Origin: Anthoceros angustus
Taxonomy: Eukaryota > Streptophyta > Anthocerotopsida > Anthocerotales > Anthocerotaceae
Assembly (NCBI GenBank): GCA_010909165.1
Contig: VJWM01000107.1
Span: forward strand, 186,001 to 250,000
Length of the DNA: 64,000 nucleotides
Reading direction: 5' to 3'
Shown here: piece by piece, positions 36,101 through 45,100 of the stretch
Position numbering within the stretch: position 1 is the first letter of the stretch
Layout: the number at the start of each line of letters is the position of its first letter
Notes under the pieces: generated by a model
The model's database searches: none
What the model was told of the DNA's origin: nothing
What the model saw: the letters and a program-made list of their open reading frames with translations, nothing else
Program-made: the position numbers and the translations under genes

Positions 36101-37020
36101 ATTTTGAAATAATTTTTGCTCCCCTTGTAGTTTTTCTTCTATGGTCATAAAGCAAAAGCTTACTGCAGGTTTTGAAGAAAGAGTTCCCCACAGGTGTGGA
36201 TTTGATATACGAATCGGTGGGTGGTCAAATGTTTAGCACCTGCTTGGATGCTCTAGCCGTGAAGGGCCGGCTGATCATCATTGGCATGATTTCTCAGGTC
36301 TGTGAACTGGATAAAGACTGCGAGGTTTGTGTGAAGGGGTTTTTGCAGTATAGATTCATTGGGACCTTCCCGAAGTATTCACTTTGCAAAGTATGTGTTC
36401 GCAGTATCAGGGAACAGATGGCTGGCAGCCCTCGAACTACCCTGGGCTGTGTGAGAAGCTTCTGTGGAAATCGCAGACCGTGGTATGTACACACTATCTA
36501 TGATGATCTGCGCCTTCTGAGACCAAACAACGGAAGCATTGTACAATCAGCAATGTCACGAGCTGCTCCTTGCACTGCAGGTCGGATTTTTCTTGAACAA
36601 CCACACGAAGCTTTGGCGGGACCATTTGAAGAAGCTGTATGAGCTGTACAGCGCAAAGGCTTTGAAGGTAACTTATCACATGCCATTCCACTTGCCAAAG
36701 TATATCATCGCCGCACAGTTTGGGAGATTATTGATTGCTTTTTGTTGATCTGTGAAACGCCCTCTACAGGTGGCACTGGATCCAACACCATTCACAGGCT
36801 TGGAGTCGGTGGCGGATGCTGTCGAGTACCTTCACTCCGGACGGAGTGCAGGAAAGGTACAGTCCTAACCGTGGTGTTTTTCCGGGCGCTCGGGACATCT
36901 TGTTGTGGGCACTCTCCAAAGTAGAGCTTGTAACTAGCTCCGCCCTTCGTGCTTTGCGTGGTGTAGGTGGTTGTACGGATATCCTTGGATGCCCCTCCTG
37001 TGCAACAATCTCGTCTGTAA
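33131..37020 (+). CDS. SDR + MDR fusion oxidoreductase with peroxisomal SRL tail (NQR / At1g49670 type)
   Basis: The protein fuses an N-terminal short-chain dehydrogenase to a C-terminal quinone-oxidoreductase-like medium-chain dehydrogenase, as in Arabidopsis At1g49670 (NQR). Eighteen exons join in phase into 638 residues: 33131-33185, 33373-33537, 33652-33836, 33986-34091, 34197-34273, 34370-34457, 34655-34856, 34945-35071, 35228-35305, 35394-35501, 35596-35691, 35766-35840, 35949-36068, 36169-36297, 36405-36482, 36581-36667, 36770-36856 and 36967-37020. The SDR part has [15 protein letters not shown] and the YSSTK (YxxxK) catalytic pair. The MDR part has [12 protein letters not shown] and [13 protein letters not shown] and no zinc-ligand pattern. 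It ends SRL, a canonical PTS1, so a peroxisomal location is likely. The substrate is unknown; NADPH-dependent reduction of a quinone or enone is the family expectation. Confidence 0.93.
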
Positions 37021-37038
37021 ACTCACACGTCCTGCACG

Positions 37039-37656
37039 GCTAGTAACCACCTGGCCATGATTGTATGCATCTGGCAGACGATCATCCTACGATAACAGTA
37101 AAGATCGATGTTCTGAATTTTGTGAGCTATATCAGACATCGCTTCTGGTAGCTCCTACTCTAGCTTGACCTAACGGTGTCCTTGGTCCTTCTCGCTGTCC
37201 TTCTGATCGTGAAGTACGTGATGAAGACTGCTGAATGTTCGGCCTTGGTTCATTCCAAGCTTTTGTGGCGGTTCAATGAGGGACGCTGAATGTTCGGCCT
37301 TGGTTCATTCAAAGCTTTTGTGGTGATTCAATGAGGGATGCTGAATGTTCGGCCTTGGTTCATTCAAAGCTTGTGTGGTGATTCAATGAGGGAAGGGCAG
37401 CTCAGGTGTGTGTCTAAGCCACTAGCACTAAGGGTATCCACTCCCTAAGCACCCCGTCTAGGTGTCGATCGAAGGATGCAGCACGTTCTTATACATGTGT
37501 GTCCACTTTAGTTTTGGACCTGGTCTGACTGCACCACGCCAATCAAATAATCTCACAATTGTTCACAATTATCCTGCCATACATGTCGCAATTCGGCGGC
37601 AGCTCAGGGATGATCGTCTGCCAGATGCATACAATCACGGCCAGGTGCTTACTAGC
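37039..37656. mobile_element. Possible non-autonomous TIR element directly after the NQR stop codon
   Basis: A segment of about 49 bp at 37039-37087 (GCTAGTAACCACCTGGCCAT...) is repeated in inverted orientation at 37608-37656 with about two mismatches. The 520 bp between them holds a triple 55 bp tandem repeat and no coding capacity. The left arm begins 19 bp past the stop codon of the upstream gene, so the element would supply its 3' untranslated region. No convincing target-site duplication is seen. Confidence 0.5.
37230..37393. repeat. 55 bp tandem repeat, three copies
   Basis: Copies start at 37230, 37285 and 37340 with GCTGAATGTTCGGCCTTGG and differ by a few substitutions. They lie inside the inverted-repeat-bounded segment. 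Confidence 0.95.
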
Positions 37657-37767
37657 CGGTGTGTGTGCCGTTTTAGATGATGGGAATTAGGATTAAGAGT
37701 TTTCTTTTGTAATAGTGAACTTGATTGTGGATTTAATTCAAGTAGGACATTCTACAACAGGCGGCTT

Positions 37768-37950
37768 CGTAGAGTTTTTCACTTGACTTTTTTCATAGGA
37801 GGCAGTTCATAGAGCTTTTCACGTAAAAAGAGGTGGCCGTGTAGAGCTTTTCACAATACTTTTTATAACAGGCGACCCCTAGAGCTTTTCACAACATGCA
37901 GCATTTTTTACAACAGCTTTTCACAACATGCAACATTTTTTACAACAGGT
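37768..37950. repeat. Degenerate GAGCTTTTCAC tandem repeats
   Basis: About five irregular units built around (GTA)GAGCTTTTCACAACAT and TTTTTTACAACAGG. AT-rich and non-coding. Confidence 0.8.
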
Positions 37951-38126
37951 GATGGATAACACCCGCATCTTGGCAGTAAGCCGACTCAAGGGTGCTTGAC
38001 CTTGAAGTTCTAATGGACACCTCTAGATGTCATTCATGAAGAGAGAGGTTTAGAATTTTTTTGAACAAGCTTTAATGACGATTCCAAATTTTATGAATTA
38101 ATTTTTAATTTTTCAATAAATTTAAG

Positions 38127-38257
38127 GGCTGGGACGGATTTGTTCCTTTTTCCCCTACCCTCGGAGACCAAGCAGGCAACTCTGCATATGTACCTAGTGG
38201 GCTGAGACGGATTTTTTCCTTTTTCCCCTATCCTCGGAGTCCTGTGTACCTAGTGGA
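38127..38257. repeat. 72 bp direct repeat, two copies
   Basis: GGGCTGRGACGGATT...CTCGGAG followed by TACCTAGTGG occurs at 38127 and again at 38199, in the 3' flank of PPR1. Confidence 0.85.
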
Positions 38258-38487
38258 TGGAAAAGTATGACATCCTGCACATTCGGAGGTTTTTTGCTAC
38301 TATTCCCAGAGTCATTAAAAGCCCCTAATCACGGCAATGAAGGACACACGATATGCGAGCACATCCTTCTAGCGATTATCAACCTCTTGCCCATTCCTAT
38401 GATATGCACGCAATCAAATGCCAAGAGCTAAAATTGAGTTCTGAAGTGAATGCTGGTCTGAGCAACGAACCCTGCAATTCACCGGAT

Positions 38488-41400
38488 TTAAGAACCGGCG
38501 CACGCGGGAACACAAATCTGCGGATTTCTCACTATGATTATAGGTGTTCTCTCAGGCATGGTGCTAAGGGCATGTGCGACAGCCAGCTTTTCCCTGAGCA
38601 CACGAGAATCATCTTCCGTCTTATTATCGGATATCCCTGCAGGTGACCAGTTTACATCTATTTGCTTCCTCATTTTGAGGGATATGTGCTTCAGCCTTGA
38701 TTGACTCTTGGGATTTTTCTTAGCACCAACCAAAAAGCTATGCACCCGTCCTTCTAAGTCTGTCCACCAACTCTGGCCCGGCTGCTTCCATGCCTTCATT
38801 CCTACCCTCCTTGCCTGCATCCCTTGTGCCTGCTCCCACATGTGAGCAGCAGTGTACACGTTCGACATCAACACATATGCTGCATCATCCTTCTTGTCTA
38901 GCTCTATTGCTTGGTCGAAAGCATCGCGTCCCACCTCCACGTTGCTCCACCTGCAACAAGCACCCAATAGAGTGTGCCAAACCGCAGAAGTGGGCGGTAC
39001 AGGCATTGCCCTTGCCAAAGCTAGTGCCTCATCGAGTTGGCCTGCACGGCCCAAGAGATCCACCATGCATGTGTAGTGCTCCACCGTGGGACTGATGCCA
39101 TCGATTCTGCTCATATCCTTAAAGTATTCTCTACCCCTGCTCGCTAAACCCGCATGACTGCATACTGTTAGTACACTAACATATGTGATGCCGACTGGCC
39201 GTATGCAATCCTCTTTCATTCTCTGGAACAAGTCAAAGACCAATTCACTGTCTCCTTGACAGGTGTATCCTGCAATAAGTGCACTCCAGGTGAAAACATC
39301 TCTTTCAGGCAATGCATCAAACACCTCCTGTGCCTCACTCATGCTTCCACACTTCCCATACATGTTTATTAAACTACCTGCTACACACAAATCAGCTTGA
39401 AGCCCTTGTTCTTGAATCTGTGCATGTAGATGCCTTCCCATATGCAAAGCCGCCACACTTGCACATGCCTGCAGAAGGCACACAAATGTCACAGAATCGG
39501 GCACACAGATTCCATCGTCTTGCATCTCGTTGTATAGACGGAGAGCTTCCTGCCCCATCCCCTGCTGGGAATACCCTGCAATGAGCGCATTCCACGCCAC
39601 CACATCCTTTTGCGCAAGATCGTCAAACACTCTCTGAGCATCTTCCAAGCTGCCACACTTTGCATACATGTTGACCAAGCTGTTGGCTAGAAAAACATCA
39701 GCCTGATGTCCTCCTGCTCTGATTTCCGCGTGCAGCTGCTTCCCCTTCTTCAAAGCTGGTTTGCCTATGCTCGCACATGTCTGCAGGAGGGACAAGAATG
39801 TCACAGAATCTGGTACGGCACTGCTGTCTTCTTGCATAACACTGAAGAGACGAAGGGCTTCCTGGTCCATCCTCTGCTGGGAATACGCTGCTATCAAGGC
39901 ATTCCAAGTTACCACATCTTTTTGACCAAGTTCGTTAAACACTCTTTGAGCGTCTTCTAAGCTGCCACACTTTGCGTACATATTCACCAAACTGTTACCC
40001 ACGAACGGATCTGCTTGATGTCCTTGATTTCTAATTTGTATATGAAGCTGCCTCCCCTTTTCCAAAGCTGGGGCGCCCACACTTGCACATGCCTGCAAAA
40101 GGCACACAAATGTTACAGAATTTGGCAAAACAATGCATTCTTCCTGCATAAGAGTGTAGAGACGAAGAGCTTCCTGCCCCATGCCCTGCTGGGAATACCC
40201 TCCAATAAGAGCAGTCCAGGTAACACCATCTTTCTGCGCAAGTCCGTCAAACACACTCTGAGCATCTTCCAAGCTGCCACACTTTGCATACATATTCACC
40301 AAACTGCTGGCTATGAATGCATCAGCTTCATGTCCTCGTTCTCTAATTTGCACATGAAGCTGCTTTCCCACCTCCAGAGCTGAGTTACCCACACTTGCAC
40401 ATGCCTGCAAGAGGCACATAAATGTCACAGAAGTGGGTATAGCAATGCCCTCTGCTTGCATAGCACTGTACAAACGAAGGGCTTCCTGGCCCATGCCCTG
40501 TTGGGAATATCCTGCAATCAGAGCAGTCCACGTCACCACCTCTTTTTGAACAAGACCGTCAAAAACTCTCTGAGCGTCTTCCAAGCTGCCACACTTTGCA
40601 TACATGTTTACCAAACTGCTGGCGACAAACGCATCTGCTTGATGTCCTCCTCCTCTGATGTGCAGATGAAGCTGCCTCCCCATCTCCAGAGCCGGGTTGC
40701 CCACGCTTGCACATGCTTGCAGGAGGGACACAAACGTGACGAGGTTGGGTTCAGTGCTGCCTTCTTCTTGCATAACACTGTAAAGACCCAGGGCTTTGTG
40801 CCCCAGGCCCAGCTGGGAATAGCCTGCTATCATGGCATTCCACGTTACCACATTTTTTTTACTAAGTCCATCAAACAGTCTCTCAGCATCTTCTAAGCTG
40901 CCACATTTCGAGTACATGCTCACCAAGCAGTTATAGACAAACAAATCAGGCTCCACTCCACTTGCCAACACGTCGGCATGCACCTGCTGCCCAGTCTCCA
41001 AGTCCGATCCCCTTGCACAAGCCTGAAGGGCCGCGACAAATACATGGCCATCTGGCTTCACACCTGACCTGCGCATACGATGATACAGTTCTATGGCCTG
41101 CTTGTCCTGTCCCTGTTTAACATGGGCAGAGATTATGGAGGACCACATGAAGGCATCTGGATGGGCAACCACTTGAAACACATCCAACGCGTCTTGCAAC
41201 CTGCCATGAGCAGCATACATTCTCAGGATATGGTTGCACAAGAACGTGTCCGTCTCATACCCCATTCCCAACGTTAAGGCGTGAACACGGCGACCCAGAA
41301 CAAGGTCATTCTTTACTACACATGTTTTCAGCACACTATACAAGAGAGATCTGGGAATAACAGTGTCCGTCTGCACCAGAACTCCCAGAGCCTCAACAGC

Positions 41401-41868
41401 CTCATCGAGATAGCCCTCATGACAGAGCTGGCTCAGCATTTCAGCCGATACACCCTTATCACGTCCTACAAGGTCAGCATTATCCGGCAAGCTCCAGCTG
41501 GATTTGGATGCCCGCCGACTCTTATCCATATTCAGAGCACCAAGCTGGGCATCCACACAAGTTATTTTCTTCAACTTGTTCAGGCAGAGGACCTCCCGTG
41601 ACTCCCCATACCGGAAGCCAGACCAAGAGAGTCCCTTCTTATCATGTTGCCGCAAGAGCTCCTGGTTACAACCGTCCCTGGAAGACCCGTGTCCAGCCAG
41701 ATATCCTCTTGAGCCACCGGAATCTGTTGCATACGTGCTGCACCTTGCGGCTTCAGTGTTTGCGGGGGCTCCGGTTAACCGACCACTTGGTTGGGTCCTC
41801 GAGAGCTGTCCCCATGACAGGTCCTGTTGCCGTTTGCACGACTCACTTGGAACACACCAGACAGCCAT
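38488..41868 (-). CDS. PLS-class pentatricopeptide repeat protein with E domains and a vestigial DYW start (PPR1)
   Basis: PLS-class PPR proteins bind organellar RNA, often for C-to-U editing. This single-exon frame has about seven P-L-S triplets of 104 residues each, marked by repeated MYAKCGSLEDAQRVFDGL, VVTWNALIAGYSQQGMGQEA and TFVCLLQACASVG. E-type motifs follow (MEQAQGMQ-like region, then PGQSWWTDLEGRVHSFLVG). After that comes a short DYW-like stub, REKLAVAHALS to RNPQICVPAC, with the HxE histidine and the CxxC spacing lost and no DYW tripeptide. It probably needs a partner deaminase if it edits. The frame is open to an ATG at 42171, but I chose 41868 (MAVWCVPSES) because the sister gene starts with the alignable MGVWSVAIES. 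Organellar targeting is presumed, not shown. Confidence 0.88.
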   Translation of the reverse strand: MAVWCVPSESCKRQQDLSWGQLSRTQPSGRLTGAPANTEAARCSTYATDSGGSRGYLAGHGSSRDGCNQELLRQHDKKGLSWSGFRYGESREVLCLNKLKKITCVDAQLGALNMDKSRRASKSSWSLPDNADLVGRDKGVSAEMLSQLCHEGYLDEAVEALGVLVQTDTVIPRSLLYSVLKTCVVKNDLVLGRRVHALTLGMGYETDTFLCNHILRMYAAHGRLQDALDVFQVVAHPDAFMWSSIISAHVKQGQDKQAIELYHRMRRSGVKPDGHVFVAALQACARGSDLETGQQVHADVLASGVEPDLFVYNCLVSMYSKCGSLEDAERLFDGLSKKNVVTWNAMIAGYSQLGLGHKALGLYSVMQEEGSTEPNLVTFVSLLQACASVGNPALEMGRQLHLHIRGGGHQADAFVASSLVNMYAKCGSLEDAQRVFDGLVQKEVVTWTALIAGYSQQGMGQEALRLYSAMQAEGIAIPTSVTFMCLLQACASVGNSALEVGKQLHVQIRERGHEADAFIASSLVNMYAKCGSLEDAQSVFDGLAQKDGVTWTALIGGYSQQGMGQEALRLYTLMQEECIVLPNSVTFVCLLQACASVGAPALEKGRQLHIQIRNQGHQADPFVGNSLVNMYAKCGSLEDAQRVFNELGQKDVVTWNALIAAYSQQRMDQEALRLFSVMQEDSSAVPDSVTFLSLLQTCASIGKPALKKGKQLHAEIRAGGHQADVFLANSLVNMYAKCGSLEDAQRVFDDLAQKDVVAWNALIAGYSQQGMGQEALRLYNEMQDDGICVPDSVTFVCLLQACASVAALHMGRHLHAQIQEQGLQADLCVAGSLINMYGKCGSMSEAQEVFDALPERDVFTWSALIAGYTCQGDSELVFDLFQRMKEDCIRPVGITYVSVLTVCSHAGLASRGREYFKDMSRIDGISPTVEHYTCMVDLLGRAGQLDEALALARAMPVPPTSAVWHTLLGACCRWSNVEVGRDAFDQAIELDKKDDAAYVLMSNVYTAAHMWEQAQGMQARRVGMKAWKQPGQSWWTDLEGRVHSFLVGAKKNPKSQSRLKHISLKMRKQIDVNWSPAGISDNKTEDDSRVLREKLAVAHALSTMPERTPIIIVRNPQICVPACAGS

Positions 41869-42199
41869 GGCTCGTCCAGTGCCTATGGGTGCCACAGGCT
41901 CCGCTGAGAAGATTCGTGCTTGTCGAGGATTTGATGCATCCGCCACTCTTGCCGGTGTTCGTGACTGGACCCCGACTGGCTGCTGACTGTATCGGTTTGA
42001 CGCTGTGGGAGGTGAACATGTGTGATCTCCATGCGTGGATGTGCTTCCACTGATTCCACAAAGGGTGTGGGTGCTGGGAATGGCAACGGAAATGAGAATC
42101 TGAGGCACAGCAAGCATTGTGCGTTCGTCGGCTGATCCGTTACATTTGCTTGGCTTCCGCCTCCTCCGCATGTAAGCTCACAGGCTGCTTCGGCGAGCC
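41869..42199. promoter_or_regulatory. 331 bp between two divergent PPR genes
   Basis: The two homologous PPR genes start on opposite strands 331 bp apart, so both promoters must lie here or in the genes' own 5' ends. No TATA or other motif is claimed. Confidence 0.5.
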
Positions 42200-45100
42200 A
42201 TGGGCGTCTGGAGCGTGGCAATTGAATCACATGGACAGGATCCGTTGGGGGGACAATTCCCATGGACCCAACAAACTGGCGGGTTCGCAGGTTTCCTAGG
42301 CAGAGCGCCCGCTCGCCTGACTTCTAGAGACCGAGCGTTCGCAAACCATGAAGCCGGCAGGTGCAGCACCTGTGCCAGAAACTCAGCCCTTCCTATAGCT
42401 GTTCTGGATCTGGAGATGGGTTGTCGCGCCAAATCGAACTGGAGCTTGCCGGATGATGCAGAAGCTCAAAGGCCTGGAGAACCTGTTGGGGGCGTGAGTG
42501 TTGAAACCGTGAGCAACTTATGTCATCGAGGCCATCTCACTGAAGCTGTTGAGGGTTTAGGAGTTCTTGTGCAGACGGACAGTTGTATTTCCACGTATCT
42601 CTTGTATGATATACTGAAGAAATGCGTTGCTAAGAAGGACCTTGTTCTGGGTCGCCGCATCCACGCTTTCACTGTGAGAAAGGGGTACGAGTCAGACACG
42701 TTCCTGTGCAACCATATTCTGCGAATGTATGCTTCTCATGGCAGGCTTCAAGACGCGATGGATGTGTTTCAAGTGGTGGTCAAACCAGATGCCTTCATGT
42801 GGTCTTCCATAATCTCCGCCCATGTTAAACAGGGACAAGACAAGCAAGCCTTACAACTTTATCAGCAGATGCGCAGTTCAAGTGTGAAGCCAGATGGCCA
42901 TGTATTTGCGGCTGCCCTTCAGGCTTGTGCAAGGGGCTCAGACTTAAAAACTGGGCAGCAGGTGCATGCCGATGTGTTGGCCAGTGGCGTCGAGCCTGAT
43001 TTGTTCATTTGTAGTTGCTTAGTGGACATGTATGGAAAATGTGGCAGCTTGGATGATGCTCAGAGAGTGTTTGACGGACTTGGTCAGAAAGACGTGGTGA
43101 CTTGGAATTCTATGATAGCAGGATATGCCCAGCAGGGCATGGGCCAGGAAGCCCTTCGTCTCTACAGCACCATGCAAGATGAAGGCATTGTTACACCTGA
43201 TTGTGTGACATTTGTGTGCCTCTTGCAGGCATGTGCAAGTCTGGGGAGTGCAGCTTTGGAGAAGGGGCAGCAACTTCATGCAGAAATTCGAGAACGAGGA
43301 CATCATGCTGATGTGTTTGTGGCCAGCAGTTTGGTGAACATGTATGCAAAGTGTGGCAGTCTAGAGGATGCTCGAGTTGTGTTTGAGGGACTTGGTCGGA
43401 AGGATGTGGTCACGTGGAATGCCATGATAGCAGGGTACACTCAGCAGGGCATGGGACAGGAAGCTCTTCGTCTCTATGGTATTATGCAAGAAGAAGGCGT
43501 CTCTGCACCTAATTCTGTGACATTTCTGTGCCTCCTGCAGGCATGTGCAAGTGTGGGCATCTCAGCTTTGGAGACAGGGAGGCAGATTCATCTGCAAATA
43601 AGAGAACGGGGTCATCAAGCTGATGTGTATGTAGCCAACAGTCTGGTAAACATGTATGCAAAATGTGGCAGCTTGGAAGATGCCCAGATAGTATTTGATG
43701 GACTTGGTCAAAAAGATGTGGTGACATGGACTGCTCTGATTGCAGGCTATTCCCAGCGGGGCAGGGGCCAAGAAGCCCTCCGTTTGTACAGTATTCTGCA
43801 AGAGGAAGGCATTGCTGTCCCAAACTCCGTGACGTTTGTGTGTCTCCTGCAGGCATGTGCAAATGTGGGCGCCCCGGCATTAGAAAAGGGGAAGCAGCTT
43901 CATGCGCAAATTCGAGAAGGAGGACATCAAGCTGATGTGTTTGTGGCCAGCAGTTTGGTGAACATGTACGCTAAGTGTGGCAGCCTGGAAGAGGCTCAGA
44001 GAGTGTTTGACGGACTTGGCCAGAAAGAGGTGGTGACTTGGACTGCTCTAATTGCAGGGTATTCCCATCAGGGAAGGGGCCAAGAAGCTCTTCGTCTGTA
44101 CAGTGCTATGCAACAAGAAAGCATTGCGGTACCCGATTCTGTGACATTTGTGTGTCTCCTGCAGGCTTGTGCAAGTATTGGCACCCCAGCTGTGGAGAAG
44201 GGGAAGCAGCTTCATTCACAAATAAGAGAACGAGGTTATCAAACTGATGTATTTGTAGCCAACAGTTTGGTGAGCATGTATGCAAAGTGTGGCAGCCTGG
44301 AAGATGCTCAGGAAGTGTTTGACGGGCTTGGTCAGAAGGACGTTGTGACATGGAATGCAATGATCGCAGGCTATTCCCAGCAGGGCATGGGTCAGGAAGC
44401 CCTTCGCATCTACAGTCTTATGCAAGGAGAAAGCAACGCTGTTCCAGATTCTGTGACATTTTTGTGCCTTTTGCAGGCATGTGCAATCGTGGGCATACCT
44501 GCCTTGGAGAAGGGAATGGAGCTACATACTCAAATTAGAGAACAAGGGCTTGACTCTGATGTGTTTGTAGCAAGCAGTTTGGTCAACATGTATGCAAAAT
44601 GTGGTAGCTTGGAAGATGCTCAGAGAGTGTTTGAGGACTTGGCCAGAAAGAGGTGGTGACTTGGACTGCTCTAATTGCAGGGTATTCCCATCAGGGAAGG
44701 GGCCAAGAAGCTCTTCGTCTGTACAGTGCTATGCAACAAGAAAGCATTGCGGTACCCGATTCTGTGACATTTGTGTGTCTCCTGCAGGCTTGTGCAAGTA
44801 TTGGCACCCCAGCTGTGGAGAAGGGGAAGCAGCTTCATTCACAAATAAGAGAACGAGGTTATCAAACTGATGTATTTGTAGCCAACAGTTTGGTGAGCAT
44901 GTATGCAAAGTGTGGCAGCCTGGAAGATGCTCAGGAAGTGTTTGACGGACTTGGTCAGAAGGACGTTGTGACATGGAATGCAATGATCGCAGGCTATTCC
45001 CAGCAGGGCATGGGTCAGGAAGCCCTTCGCATCTACAGTCTTATGCAAGGAGAAAGCAACGCTGTTCCAGATTCTGTGACATTTTGTGCCTTTTGCAGGC

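Noticed and set aside
37230-37393. Short regular repeats considered as a CRISPR-like array
   Set aside because: The units are contiguous with no spacers, and this is a plant nuclear sequence.
38700-41300. Many 60-150 codon frames antisense to both PPR genes
   Set aside because: They repeat with the 312 bp period and are antisense shadows of the PPR triplets.
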